Positions 53,246 through 63,976 of a stretch of DNA of 64,000 nucleotides are shown here, piece by piece. The number at the start of each line of letters is the position of its first letter. Within the stretch, counting starts at the first letter, position 1. The stretch lies in NCBI RefSeq assembly GCF_003344965.1, contig NZ_CP031194.1, forward strand, positions 3,596,001-3,660,000, in the 5' to 3' direction. Both the position numbers and the translations under genes were made by a program. The notes beneath the pieces are model-generated. The model worked only from the letters and a program-made list of their open reading frames with translations. It did no database searches and was not told the DNA's origin. This DNA comes from Streptomyces paludis. GTDB taxonomy: Bacteria > Actinomycetota > Actinomycetes > Streptomycetales > Streptomycetaceae.

Positions 53246-54949
53246 CTACTCGGGGTTGCCCGTCGAGATCGTCAGCTCGAACTCCTGGTCATTGGGGAGG
53301 ACCGCGCTGCCCGAACTCGGGTACTGCTCGATCACGGTGTCCTCGGCGTACTGGCCGTTGTCCACTTCCTTTATCGGCGACTTCCACTTCCAGCCGGCCG
53401 CGCGCAGGCAGTCCTTCACCGAGAGCAGGTCCTTGTAGCGCAGATCGGGCGCCGACACCTTTGACGGATCCAGCCCGTCCGTCTGCGCGTTCGAGCAGGC
53501 GGACGACTTGATGGTCCGGTTCCGCTCCGGATCCCGGTGGCCCGCCGCCGCGGGCTTCGAGGCCGAGGAGGCGGAAGGATTCGACCCGGCGTCGTCGGAC
53601 GTGTCCTTCTTGTCGTTCAGCTGGGTGAGCAGGCCGCCGATCGCCAGCAGCGCCACCACGATCGCCCCCACGATCACCAGCGTGTTCCGCCTGCCGTTGC
53701 CCCCACTGCCCGCCGCGTTCCCGCCGTGGCCGGCCCCGGCCCCCATCGTCTGCTGCGGCGCCATCATGTACGGCTGCCCGCCCTGCCCCATGGAGGGCGC
53801 GGTCGGATACCCGACGGGGCCCGCCTGCGGATAGCCGTATCCGGGCGCCGCCTGCATCGGGACCGGCCCCGGAACCGGTCCCGAGATCGGCCCCTGGACC
53901 GGACCCGGGGCCGGCGTTGGCGGTCCGTACGGTCCCGGCTGGTACGGCGCCTGGACGACGCCCTGCGGCGGCTGCGCGCCCTGCTCCACCGGCGGGAAGA
54001 CCGCCGAGCCCACGCCCGAGCCGCTGGCCTGCGGGGCGGTCGGCACGATCGCCGGAGCGCTCGTCGCCTGCCCGGCGGCGAGCACACGCAGGCACTCGTC
54101 ACGCATGCTGTCCGCGCTCGGGAAGCGTTCGTTCGGGTTCTTCTTCAGCGCCCGCGCGACCAGCGCGTCCATCGCCGGGGTGACCGAACGGTTGATGCTC
54201 GACGGCGCGACCGGCTCCTCCTGCACATGTGCGTACGCGATGGCCAGCGCCGAGTCCGCGTCGAACGGCAGTCGGCCCGTGAGCAGTTGGAAGAGCATGA
54301 TGCCGACCGAGTACAGGTCCGAACGGGCATCGACCCCGCGCCCCAGCGCCTGTTCGGGCGAGAGGTACTGCGGGGTGCCGACGACCATGCCCGTCTGCGT
54401 CATCGAGGTGACGCCCGACTGCATGGCGCGCGCGATGCCGAAGTCCATGACCTTGACGACGCCGCGCTTGGTCATCATCACGTTGCCCGGCTTGATGTCC
54501 CGGTGGACCAGCCCCATCTCGTGGCTGGCCTCCAGGGCCGCCAGCACATCGGCGGTCACCTTGAGGGCCTTGTCGGCGGGCATCGCGCCGTACTGGGCGA
54601 CATCGGCGTTCAGCACGGAGCCGAGCGGCTGCCCCTCGACGTACTCCATGACGATGTACGGCATGAGCGCGCCATCGAGCTCGTCCTCACCCGTGTCGAA
54701 GACGGAAACGATGTTGGAATGCGACAGCTTCGCAACAGCTTGCGCCTCACGCCGGAAGCGCTCGCGGAAGGACTGTTCGCGCCCCAGCTCCGTGTGGAGT
54801 GTCTTGATCGCGACCTGCCGGTCGAGCGCCGCGTCGTACGCCAGATATACGGACGCCATGCCGCCCTCGCCGAGGAGGTCACGCAGCTGGTAGCGGCCAC
54901 CTGCGACCGAACCCCCCGCGTAGCGGCCCTGTGCGCCGTTCTGGCTCAT
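53246..54949 (-). CDS. Ser/Thr protein kinase with single PASTA-like domain
   Basis: A 567-residue membrane kinase. The kinase domain (about 20-290) has GEGGMASVY, Lys49, HRDIKPGNVM, DFG and activation loop TSMTQTGMVVGTPQYLSPEQ. A Pro/Gly linker, one membrane helix (TLVIVGAIVVALLAIGGLL), then an extracellular PASTA-like segment (PDLRYKDLLSVKDCLRAAGW) ending ELTISTGNPE. It probably senses cell-wall material like PknB but has one repeat instead of four. ATG 54949 follows GGGGGAAGC. Divergent from another kinase gene. Confidence 0.93.
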   Translation of the reverse strand: MSQNGAQGRYAGGSVAGGRYQLRDLLGEGGMASVYLAYDAALDRQVAIKTLHTELGREQSFRERFRREAQAVAKLSHSNIVSVFDTGEDELDGALMPYIVMEYVEGQPLGSVLNADVAQYGAMPADKALKVTADVLAALEASHEMGLVHRDIKPGNVMMTKRGVVKVMDFGIARAMQSGVTSMTQTGMVVGTPQYLSPEQALGRGVDARSDLYSVGIMLFQLLTGRLPFDADSALAIAYAHVQEEPVAPSSINRSVTPAMDALVARALKKNPNERFPSADSMRDECLRVLAAGQATSAPAIVPTAPQASGSGVGSAVFPPVEQGAQPPQGVVQAPYQPGPYGPPTPAPGPVQGPISGPVPGPVPMQAAPGYGYPQAGPVGYPTAPSMGQGGQPYMMAPQQTMGAGAGHGGNAAGSGGNGRRNTLVIVGAIVVALLAIGGLLTQLNDKKDTSDDAGSNPSASSASKPAAAGHRDPERNRTIKSSACSNAQTDGLDPSKVSAPDLRYKDLLSVKDCLRAAGWKWKSPIKEVDNGQYAEDTVIEQYPSSGSAVLPNDQEFELTISTGNPE

Positions 54950-55163
54950 GATTTTGCTTCCCCCTCGGCGTCCTGACACGGTGATCCCAGCGCGGCTTCG
55001 CTCGGTCCTACGTGCGGATCCCGCCATCCTGGCCAAGTCTGCCCCAGGGCACCGACACGTCAAGCGAGGTGCCCGTTCCGTGACCGTAAGCACAGCAAGC
55101 GTCTCGGAAGCGTTACAGGAAAATCATGGAATTTGCACGGGTACCGGTCCAAGAGGTTTCATG

Positions 55164-55184
55164 GCCGGTCCATCCTGGACCGGC
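55164..55184. promoter_or_regulatory. Palindrome in the divergent kinase intergenic region
   Basis: GCCGGTCCA-TCC-TGGACCGGC has perfect 9-bp arms; a direct copy CCGGTCCA lies at 55144-55151. It is 124 nt from the right kinase and 215 nt from the left one. It could be an operator for one or both. The 358-nt gap 54950-55307 contains no gene. Confidence 0.5.
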
Positions 55185-55307
55185 GTGTCACACAGAGGCT
55201 GTAGCGTGATGTGGCATAGCCACCCCTGAGACATCCCCTGAGAAACACAGACCCACCGCGGACCGCGCGCGCGGTCATCAAGCGGACAGAAACGACGGCG
55301 AGGACTG

Positions 55308-57008
<1,701 letters not shown>

Positions 57009-57039
57009 CCTGGCCGCGGGATCCGCAGTAGTACGGAGG

Positions 57040-57066
57040 GGGTGACGGGCGAGCTGCCTGTCACCC
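57040..57066. terminator. Bidirectional terminator after the kinase
   Basis: GGGTGACGGGC (57040-57050), loop GAGCT, GCCTGTCACCC (57056-57066): 11 bp with one G-T pair, 31 nt after the kinase stop and 52 nt from the convergent gene stop. Confidence 0.8.
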
Positions 57067-57118
57067 TCTCCGCGCGCGTGCCCCCTCCATACGTCCCGCG
57101 CGTGTTACCCGCCCGGTC

Positions 57119-58444
57119 TCACCCGGCGAACGCCTCGCACACCGCGTCGTACTCGCGCGTCCACCACACGGCCAGCGCCGACACCGCCGCGAACAGCGGG
57201 TCCGCCCGCCGGTCGTCCAGCTGATAGCGCCAGCGCAGGATCCAGAAGTCGTTGAGGCGCTCCCACCAGACCCGGTGCACCGCCGCGGCCAGCTCGGCGG
57301 CGCAGGTGCCGGCCGCGCTCCGGTACGCGCGGGCGTACGCCCGTACCTTCGTCAGCTCCAGCTCGCCCGTCGGGCGGACGAAGAAGATCGCGGCGGCCCG
57401 TACGACCTCCTCCGCGCGCGGCTGCACGCCGAGCCGGTCCCAGTCGACGATCGCCGCCGGTTCCGCGCCCCGGTAGAGCAGGTTCAGCGGGTGGAAGTCG
57501 CCGTGCACCCAGCCGGTGGCGGGCACGGCGCCGGGCGGCGGGCGGCGGTGGGCGTGCCGCTCCAGCAGCCCCCGGCGCTCGACCAGCCGGTGCTCGGCGA
57601 GCCGGTCGAAGACATCCGCGTGGGTCCGCCCGCGCGCCAGGAGCAGCAGCTCGTCGATGAGGGCGAGGGTATCGGCGGGGTCGGGGCTGAGGTAGGGGAG
57701 TTCGCTGAGGCGGGAGAGGGCCGTGGGGCTGTTCGCCGGGCCGGTCGCGGGACCGGCCGCCGGGTGGGCCGTGGCGCCGTACGCGGGGCCGGTCGCGGGG
57801 CTGTCCGCGAGACTCGGCTCCATTACCTCGTCCAGCCGGGTGTGGACCAGCCCGAGGAGCCCGCCGAGCCGCCGGGACGCGTCGGCCGTCAGCTCGGCGC
57901 CGTCGCGGTGGCGGCCCTCGATCCACGGATGCAGGGCGTAGCAGCGGCCGCCGATGACCGCGACGGTGTCGCCGTCGGCGCTCTCGACGGGCGGCGCGAC
58001 GGGCACACCGAGCTTCTGGAGCCGCTGGGTGGCGCGGTGCTGACGGGCGATGGACACGTGGTCCCCGTCGAGGTGGTGCTTGAGGAAGTACGCGCCGTGG
58101 GTGGTGCGGAGGCGGTATCCGCGGTTGAGGAGCCCTTGGGCGACCGGTTCGCAGGACACGGGATCGCCGGCGTTGCGGTAGCGGCGGAGCAGCGTACGTA
58201 AGGGGAGGCCCGGGGGGCCCGCGCCGTGAGAGGCGTGTGGGGTGGTTGAGGCGGCCGAGATCGTGGGGATGGCCGGGATTGCGGGGGCGGTGGGGGCGCT
58301 GGGGATGGTCGAGACAGCGGTGATGGTGGAGATGGCCGAGATGGTGGAGATGGTGGTGATCTGTGGGGTCCGCCGGGTGGCGGAGGCGGGCGGTGGAATG
58401 ACAGCGGTCGCGGCAGGCGCAGCGATTTCATATGAGCGCAGCAC
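57119..58444 (-). CDS. Aminoglycoside phosphotransferase-like kinase
   Basis: A 441-residue APH-fold small-molecule kinase. The catalytic loop is WVHGDFHPLNLL and the metal-binding Asp is in AAIVDWDRLG; the N-lobe has GAYFLKHH. Two low-complexity inserts are present: an N-terminal Ile/Ser/Thr/Pro run (about 28-65) and a Gly/Pro/Ala run (ATGPAYGATAHPAAGPATG). The substrate is unknown; the family includes sugar, choline and antibiotic kinases. The GTG start is only 7 nt from a good -10 (TAACAT, 58457-58452 on the minus strand), so the mRNA may be leaderless. Confidence 0.82.
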   Translation of the reverse strand: MLRSYEIAAPAATAVIPPPASATRRTPQITTISTISAISTITAVSTIPSAPTAPAIPAIPTISAASTTPHASHGAGPPGLPLRTLLRRYRNAGDPVSCEPVAQGLLNRGYRLRTTHGAYFLKHHLDGDHVSIARQHRATQRLQKLGVPVAPPVESADGDTVAVIGGRCYALHPWIEGRHRDGAELTADASRRLGGLLGLVHTRLDEVMEPSLADSPATGPAYGATAHPAAGPATGPANSPTALSRLSELPYLSPDPADTLALIDELLLLARGRTHADVFDRLAEHRLVERRGLLERHAHRRPPPGAVPATGWVHGDFHPLNLLYRGAEPAAIVDWDRLGVQPRAEEVVRAAAIFFVRPTGELELTKVRAYARAYRSAAGTCAAELAAAVHRVWWERLNDFWILRWRYQLDDRRADPLFAAVSALAVWWTREYDAVCEAFAG

Positions 58445-58459
58445 TTGCCAGATGTTAGA

Positions 58460-58885
58460 TCACGCAGCGTGTTGACTCTGTCGCTCGCGGGCGTATTCGA
58501 TCATATGTACGATGACAAACTGGGGCTCAAGTCGCATAAAGACGGGCACAAATGCTTCGCCGTCCACGGAATTCGGACTTGAATCAAACAGTTCGATTTC
58601 CAGAGCGGTCGGATCGACCAGTTCGGCGGTGCCGGTGAACTGCACCGACCAGAGGTTCTCCTCGCCGCTGCCGAAGTTGTCTGCGCCGTACGCCACCACC
58701 CCGCCGCCGCAGGCGCGGTGGTAGCCGGTGCCGGCGTGCATCCGCAGCAGCACCGAGCCCCCCGTGACCACATGGCGGGCGGGCGCCATCAGGGGCATGG
58801 CCCGCATGCTCGTCGCCACGTGCCCGTGCGACACGCGGTTGAGCAGCTCTATGGCACGGAGTTCCTCGGTGGACATGGTGTCCAC
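58460..58885 (-). CDS. PPOX-class (pyridoxamine 5'-phosphate oxidase-fold) protein
   Basis: A 141-residue flavin- or F420-type split-barrel protein. MSTEELRAIELLNRVSHGHVATS, LMAPARHVVTGGSVLLRM, VVAYGADNF and WSVQFTGTAELVD match the fold. Enzyme activity cannot be stated. The C-terminal third (NSVDGEAFVPVFMRLEPQFVIVHMIEYARERQ) uses A/T-ending codons far more than the neighbouring genes, and GC is locally low (58440-58600). Start ATG 58885 or 58876. Confidence 0.8.
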   Translation of the reverse strand: MDTMSTEELRAIELLNRVSHGHVATSMRAMPLMAPARHVVTGGSVLLRMHAGTGYHRACGGGVVAYGADNFGSGEENLWSVQFTGTAELVDPTALEIELFDSSPNSVDGEAFVPVFMRLEPQFVIVHMIEYARERQSQHAA

Positions 58886-59073
58886 TCTGGGTCACGGGAG
58901 GGGGGCTTCACCAGGGGAGGCGGCCCCTCAAGCCCGGGACGTTGGTCCCGATTGGGATGGATACGGACGCGGTACTGGCGCGGTAGGGAGCGTACGGACG
59001 TGGTGTGAGCATGTTGCGGGCGCGGTGCTCCGCTACGTACCGTCACTCCTTCACGCTTCTTCGTACGTACGCG

Positions 59074-59748
59074 TCAGCGCTTCTCCGCCTGGATCCGTGC
59101 CACAAAGGCGGCGGCCTGCGAGCGCCGCTCCATGCCCAGCTTCGCGAGCAGGCTGGAGACGTAGTTCTTGATCGTCTTCTCCGCGAGATGCAGTTGCTCG
59201 CCGATCGCCCGGTTCGTCATGCCCTCGCCGATCAGATCGAGGATCCGGCGCTCCTGGTCGGTCAGGTCGGCCAGCCGGTCGTCGCCCTTCGGGTCCTTGC
59301 CGTTGCGCAGCCGTTCCAGCACGCGGGCCGTCGCCACCGGGTCCAGCAGGGAGCGCCCGGCCGCCACGTCCCGTACGGCCGTCAGCAGCTCGTTGCCCCG
59401 GATCGCCTTCAGTACATAGCCGGAGGCGCCGGCCATGATCGCGTCGAAGAGCGCCTCGTCGTCCGCGAAGGAGGTGAGCATCAGGCACTTGATGTTCTCG
59501 TCCCGCGAGCGGATCTCCCGGCAGACCTCCACCCCGCTCCCGTCCGGCAGCCGGACGTCCAGCACCGCCACATCGGGTCGGGTCGCCGGGATTCTGGCCA
59601 TCGCGTCGGCCGCCGTACCGGCCTCTCCGACGACCTCGATGTCGTCCTCGACCGAGAGCAGCTCGAAGACGCCCCGGCGGACGACTTCATGGTCATCAAG
59701 CAGGAATACCGTGATTTTTCCCTCTTCTCGCACGAAATTCAGTCTCAC
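59074..59748 (-). CDS. DevR/NarL-type orphan response regulator
   Basis: A 224-residue regulator with receiver domain VFLLDDHEVVRRGVFELL, phospho-acceptor Asp64 in VAVLDVRLPDGSG, Thr in LMLTSF, Lys in YVLKAI, and a LuxR-type helix-turn-helix LTDQERRILDLIGEGMTNRAI...TIKNYVSSLLAKL. It resembles the DevR-like orphan regulators of S. coelicolor that sit next to bkdABC. No kinase gene is adjacent. GTG 59748 follows GGGGTGAG; a GTG a few codons later is an alternative. Divergent to bkdA. Confidence 0.9.
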   Translation of the reverse strand: MRLNFVREEGKITVFLLDDHEVVRRGVFELLSVEDDIEVVGEAGTAADAMARIPATRPDVAVLDVRLPDGSGVEVCREIRSRDENIKCLMLTSFADDEALFDAIMAGASGYVLKAIRGNELLTAVRDVAAGRSLLDPVATARVLERLRNGKDPKGDDRLADLTDQERRILDLIGEGMTNRAIGEQLHLAEKTIKNYVSSLLAKLGMERRSQAAAFVARIQAEKR

Positions 59749-59849
59749 ACACTCACCCCTTCCCTGCCGCTGATCAGCGGGATAACGTGCCGGTGTTCCG
59801 GCGTCCTGCGAGGCTGTGACCAGTGGTTGTACCGGACTTTGCGGATTTA

Positions 59850-59872
59850 CTTGGAAATCCAAGCAAAATTGC
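59850..59872. promoter_or_regulatory. AT-rich palindromes in the DevR-bkdA intergenic region
   Basis: CTTGGA-AA-TCCAAG (59850-59863) is a perfect interrupted palindrome, overlapping GCAA-AA-TTGC (59863-59872). CAGTA/TACTG (59891-59895, 59904-59908) follows. The 309-nt gap 59749-60057 has no gene. These may be BkdR or DevR sites; assignment is a guess. Confidence 0.4.
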
Positions 59873-60057
59873 AGGTCAAATGGGGTTTCGCAGTAATGCG
59901 GACTACTGGGTAACGTGCTTGTGACAGAGAGTCCGCCGGGGCACCTGTCACGTCTGTACGGCCCGGTCGCACCCACCCCGTGCGTAAGGACCGCGCAGGC
60001 GCAGCCGCACTGGTTCCCGGCGGATCCCGGGGGCCGGACAGACGGAGGAGCACGCAC

Positions 60058-61428
60058 GTGACCGTGGAGAGCACTGCCGCTCGTAAACCGCGACGCACCA
60101 GCGGGACGGGCGGTACGGCCGGGGCTACCGGGACCACCGGGACCACCGGGGCGACCGGGACGGCTGGTACGTCCGGGACGACGTCCGGGACGAGCCGCGC
60201 CGCCGCCAAGAAGACGTCGCAGCCGAAGCAGCAGGCGAAGCCGAGGCAGCAGAAGTCTCAGCCGAGGCAGCAGCAGAAGCCGCAGCCGCAGCCTCAGCCG
60301 ACGTCGGAGGCACCGCCGGCGCCGCAGACTTCCGAGCCCCCCCTCGTACAGCTGCTGACCCCGGAGGGCGAACGGGTCGAGCACCCGGAGTACTCCGTCG
60401 ACCTCAGCCCCGAGGAGCTGCGCGGGCTGTACCGCGACATGGTGCTGACGCGCCGCTTCGACGCCGAGGCCACCGCCCTCCAGCGCCAGGGCGAGCTGGG
60501 GCTGTGGGCGTCGCTGCTGGGCCAGGAGGCCGCCCAGATCGGCTCGGGCCGCGCGCTGCGCGACGACGACTACGTCTTCCCGACCTACCGCGAACACGGC
60601 GTGGCCTGGTGCCGCGGGGTGGACCCGACGAATCTGCTGGGCATGTTCCGCGGGGTGAACCACGGCGGCTGGGACCCCAGCACCAACAACTTCCACCTCT
60701 ACACCATCGTCATCGGCTCCCAGACCCTGCACGCCACCGGCTACGCGATGGGCATCACCAAGGACGGCGCGGACTCGGCCGTGATCGCGTACTTCGGCGA
60801 CGGCGCGTCCAGCCAGGGCGATGTCGCCGAGTCGTTCACCTTCTCCGCCGTCTACAACGCGCCGGTGGTGTTCTTCTGCCAGAACAACCAGTGGGCGATC
60901 TCCGAGCCGACCGAGCGCCAGACCCGGGTGCCGCTCTACCAGCGCGCGCAGGGCTTCGGCTTCCCCGGCGTCCGGGTGGACGGCAACGACGTCCTCGCCT
61001 GTCTGGCCGTGACCCGGGCCGCGCTGGAGCGGGCGCGGCGGGGCGAGGGCCCGATGCTGGTCGAGGCGTTCACGTACCGCATGGGCGCGCACACCACCTC
61101 CGACGACCCGACGAAGTACCGCGCGGCCGAGGAGACGGAGGCGTGGCAGGCCAAGGACCCGATCCTGCGGCTGCGCCGGTATCTGGAGCGGGTGGGCGCG
61201 GCCGACGAGGCGTTCTTCGCGGCGCTGGAGGCGGAGAGCGAGACGCTCGGGAAGCGGGTAAGAGACGTGGTACGGGCGATGCCCCAGCCGGACCGCATGG
61301 CGATCTTCGAGCATGTGTACGCGGACGGGCACGCGCTCGTCGACGAGGAGCGCGCGCAGTTCGCCGCGTACCAGGCGTCGTTCGACGAGGGCACGGCCGA
61401 TGGCGCGGCGGCAGAGGGGGCCAACTAA
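60058..61428 (+). CDS. bkdA: Branched-chain 2-oxo acid dehydrogenase E1 alpha (second set)
   Basis: A 456-residue E1 alpha. Residues 1 to about 95 are an unusual disordered leader: a Gly/Thr run (TGGTAGATGTTGTTGATG) then Lys/Gln/Pro (KQQAKPRQQKSQPRQQQKP). The catalytic part has YVFPTYREHG, GDGASSQGDVAESFTFSAVYN and NNQWAISEPTERQ, and MGAHTTSDDPTKYR. It has the same reaction as BkdF but shares only motif-level identity. GTG 60058 follows GGAGGAG. Confidence 0.93.
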   Translation: MTVESTAARKPRRTSGTGGTAGATGTTGTTGATGTAGTSGTTSGTSRAAAKKTSQPKQQAKPRQQKSQPRQQQKPQPQPQPTSEAPPAPQTSEPPLVQLLTPEGERVEHPEYSVDLSPEELRGLYRDMVLTRRFDAEATALQRQGELGLWASLLGQEAAQIGSGRALRDDDYVFPTYREHGVAWCRGVDPTNLLGMFRGVNHGGWDPSTNNFHLYTIVIGSQTLHATGYAMGITKDGADSAVIAYFGDGASSQGDVAESFTFSAVYNAPVVFFCQNNQWAISEPTERQTRVPLYQRAQGFGFPGVRVDGNDVLACLAVTRAALERARRGEGPMLVEAFTYRMGAHTTSDDPTKYRAAEETEAWQAKDPILRLRRYLERVGAADEAFFAALEAESETLGKRVRDVVRAMPQPDRMAIFEHVYADGHALVDEERAQFAAYQASFDEGTADGAAAEGAN

Positions 61429-61430
61429 TC

Positions 61431-62459
61431 ATGGACGTACAGACTTCGGCGACTTCGGTCACTTCGGTCACTTCGGTGACTTCCGTACAGAAGCTGCCCA
61501 TCGCGAAGGCGATCAACGAGTCGCTGCGCAAGGCCCTGGAGACCGACCCCAAGGTCCTGATCATGGGCGAGGACGTCGGCAAGCTCGGCGGCGTGTTCCG
61601 GGTGACGGACGGCCTCCAGAAGGACTTCGGCGAGGACCGGGTCATCGACACGCCGCTCGCGGAGTCGGGCATCGTCGGCACGGCGATCGGGCTGGCGCTG
61701 CGCGGCTACCGGCCGGTGGTGGAGATCCAGTTCGACGGATTCGTCTTCCCAGCGTACGACCAGATCGTCACCCAGCTCGCGAAGATGCACGCCCGCGCGC
61801 TCGGCAAGATCAAGATGCCGGTCGTGATCCGGATCCCGTACGGCGGCGGCATCGGCGCGGTCGAGCACCACAGCGAGTCGCCCGAGGCGCTGTTCGCGCA
61901 TGTGGCGGGGTTGAAGGTCGTCTCGCCGTCGACGGCGTCGGACGCGTACTGGATGATGCAGCAGGCCATCCAGAGCGACGACCCGGTGATCTTCTTCGAG
62001 CCGAAGCGGCGCTACTGGGACAAGGGCGAGGTCAACACAGAGGCCATCCCGGACCCGCTGCACCGGGCGCGGGTGGTGCGCGAGGGCACGGATCTCACCC
62101 TGGTGGCCTACGGGCCGATGGTGAAGGTCTGTCAGGAGGCCGCGTCGGCCGCCGAGGAGGAGGGCAAGTCGCTGGAGGTGCTCGACCTCCGGACGATGTC
62201 CCCGATCGACTTCGACACGATCCAGCGGTCGGTGGAGAAGACGCGCCGGCTGGTCGTCGTCCACGAGGCGCCGGTCTTCTACGGCTCGGGCGCGGAGATC
62301 GCCGCCCGGATCACCGAGCGCTGTTTCTACCACCTGGAGGCGCCCGTGCTGCGGGTCGGCGGCTACCACGCGCCGTATCCGCCGGCGCGGCTGGAGGACG
62401 AGTACCTCCCGGGCCTGGACCGGGTGCTCGACGCCGTCGACCGCTCGCTCGCGTACTGA
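61431..62459 (+). CDS. bkdB: Branched-chain 2-oxo acid dehydrogenase E1 beta (second set)
   Basis: A 342-residue E1 beta with MGEDVGKLGGVFRVTDGL, EIQFDGFVFPAYDQIVTQLAKM, RIPYGGGIGAVEHHSESPE and VVVHEAPVFYGSGAEIAARI. The first 20 residues contain a TSVTSVTSVTSV repeat from an ACTTCGGTC tandem (61442-61485), outside the fold. ATG 61431 is 2 nt after the bkdA stop. Confidence 0.93.
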   Translation: MDVQTSATSVTSVTSVTSVQKLPIAKAINESLRKALETDPKVLIMGEDVGKLGGVFRVTDGLQKDFGEDRVIDTPLAESGIVGTAIGLALRGYRPVVEIQFDGFVFPAYDQIVTQLAKMHARALGKIKMPVVIRIPYGGGIGAVEHHSESPEALFAHVAGLKVVSPSTASDAYWMMQQAIQSDDPVIFFEPKRRYWDKGEVNTEAIPDPLHRARVVREGTDLTLVAYGPMVKVCQEAASAAEEEGKSLEVLDLRTMSPIDFDTIQRSVEKTRRLVVVHEAPVFYGSGAEIAARITERCFYHLEAPVLRVGGYHAPYPPARLEDEYLPGLDRVLDAVDRSLAY

Positions 62460-62473
62460 GGAGTGCCGTGACC

Positions 62474-63976
62474 ATGACTGCTGACACGTCCACCGACATG
62501 TCGACGGACACGTCCACCGACATGTCCGCTCGCTACCGCGAGTTCAAGATGCCCGATGTGGGCGAGGGTCTGACCGAGGCCGAGATCCTCAAGTGGTATG
62601 TGAAGCCGGGCGACTCGGTGACGGACGGCCAGGTGGTGTGCGAGGTCGAGACGGCGAAGGCGGCGGTGGAGCTGCCCATTCCGTACGACGGGGTGGTGCA
62701 CGCGCTGCGTTTCGCCGAGGGCACGACGGTCGATGTCGGGGAGTCCATCATCACGGTGGACGTGGCGCCGTCGACGCCGTCTGCGCCGGAACCGGCGGCA
62801 CCGGCGGCACCGGCGGCACCGGCCGAGAAGCCTCCCGTCGAGAAGCCGGCGGCCCGTACCCCGGTCCTGGTCGGATACGGGGTGGCCGAGGCGTCGACGA
62901 AGCGCCGCCCGCGCCGGGGGGTGGCGGTCCCCGAGCAGCAGACGCCGACCCTGGCGCCCCCGCTGAACGGCCACGCCGCGACCGCCGTGGCCACCCCTGC
63001 CGCCGCCCCTGTCGCTACCTCTGCCGCCGGCTCCCGCCCCCTGGCGAAGCCGCCCGTACGGAAGCTCGCCAAGGACCTCGGCGTGGACCTGGCGACGGTC
63101 ACGCCCACGGGCCCGGACGGGATCGTCACGCGGGAGGACGTACACGCGGCGGTGGCGGTACGGGAGCAACCGCTGCCCGGGGCCGACCGCGCACCGGAGG
63201 CGGACCGGGCGCCGACCCCGCCGCCGACGATGGCGCCGGTTCAGCCCGAGGCCGCGCCTGTCGCGGCGGCTCAGGGCCGGGAGACCCGTACCCCCATCAA
63301 GGGCGTACGGAAGGCGACGGCGGCGGCGATGGTCGGCAGCGCCTTCACCGCGCCGCATGTCACGGAGTTCATCACCGTCGATGTGACGCGCACGATGAAG
63401 CTGGTCGAGGAGCTGAAGTCCGACCCGGACATGGCGGGCCTGCGCGTCAACCCGCTGCTCCTCATCACCAAGGCGCTGCTGGTCGCGATCAAGCGCAACC
63501 CCGAGGTCAACGCCGCCTGGGACGAGGCCAACCAGGAGATCGTGGTCAAGCACTACGTCAACCTGGGCATCGCGGCGGCGACCCCTCGCGGCCTGATCGT
63601 CCCGAACATCAAGGACGCCCACGACCGGACCCTGCCCCAACTGGCCCAGGCCCTGGGCGAACTGGTGGCCACGGCCCGCGAGGGCCGCACCACCCCGGCG
63701 GCCATGCAGGGCGGTACGGTCACCATCACCAACGTCGGCGTCTTCGGCGTCGACACGGGCACGCCCATCCTCAACCCGGGCGAGTCCGCGATCCTGGCGG
63801 TCGGCTCCATCAAGCTCCAGCCCTGGGTCCACAAGGGCAAGGTGAAGCCCCGTCAGGTCACCACCCTGGCGCTCTCCTTCGACCACCGCCTCATCGACGG
63901 CGCCCTGGGCTCCCGCTTCCTGGCGGACATCGCGGCCGTCCTGGAGCGGCCGAAGCGCCTGATCACCTGGGCGTAG
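62474..63976 (+). CDS. bkdC: Branched-chain 2-oxo acid dehydrogenase E2 (second set)
   Basis: A 500-residue acyltransferase. After a Thr/Asp/Ser repeat leader (TADTSTDMSTDTSTDMS), the lipoyl domain carries Lys62 in CEVETAKAAVEL, the subunit-binding domain is KPPVRKLAKDLGVDLATV, and the catalytic motif is LSFDHRLIDGALGSRFL. ATG 62474 is 10 nt after AGGAG; GTG 62468 and ATG 62522 are alternatives. It ends 24 nt before the window edge. Confidence 0.93.
   Translation: MTADTSTDMSTDTSTDMSARYREFKMPDVGEGLTEAEILKWYVKPGDSVTDGQVVCEVETAKAAVELPIPYDGVVHALRFAEGTTVDVGESIITVDVAPSTPSAPEPAAPAAPAAPAEKPPVEKPAARTPVLVGYGVAEASTKRRPRRGVAVPEQQTPTLAPPLNGHAATAVATPAAAPVATSAAGSRPLAKPPVRKLAKDLGVDLATVTPTGPDGIVTREDVHAAVAVREQPLPGADRAPEADRAPTPPPTMAPVQPEAAPVAAAQGRETRTPIKGVRKATAAAMVGSAFTAPHVTEFITVDVTRTMKLVEELKSDPDMAGLRVNPLLLITKALLVAIKRNPEVNAAWDEANQEIVVKHYVNLGIAAATPRGLIVPNIKDAHDRTLPQLAQALGELVATAREGRTTPAAMQGGTVTITNVGVFGVDTGTPILNPGESAILAVGSIKLQPWVHKGKVKPRQVTTLALSFDHRLIDGALGSRFLADIAAVLERPKRLITWA

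Noticed and set aside
59850..59908. Assignment of the bkdA upstream palindromes to BkdR
   Set aside because: Symmetry is clear but there is no matching element at the bkdR-bkdF region, so the binding protein cannot be named.
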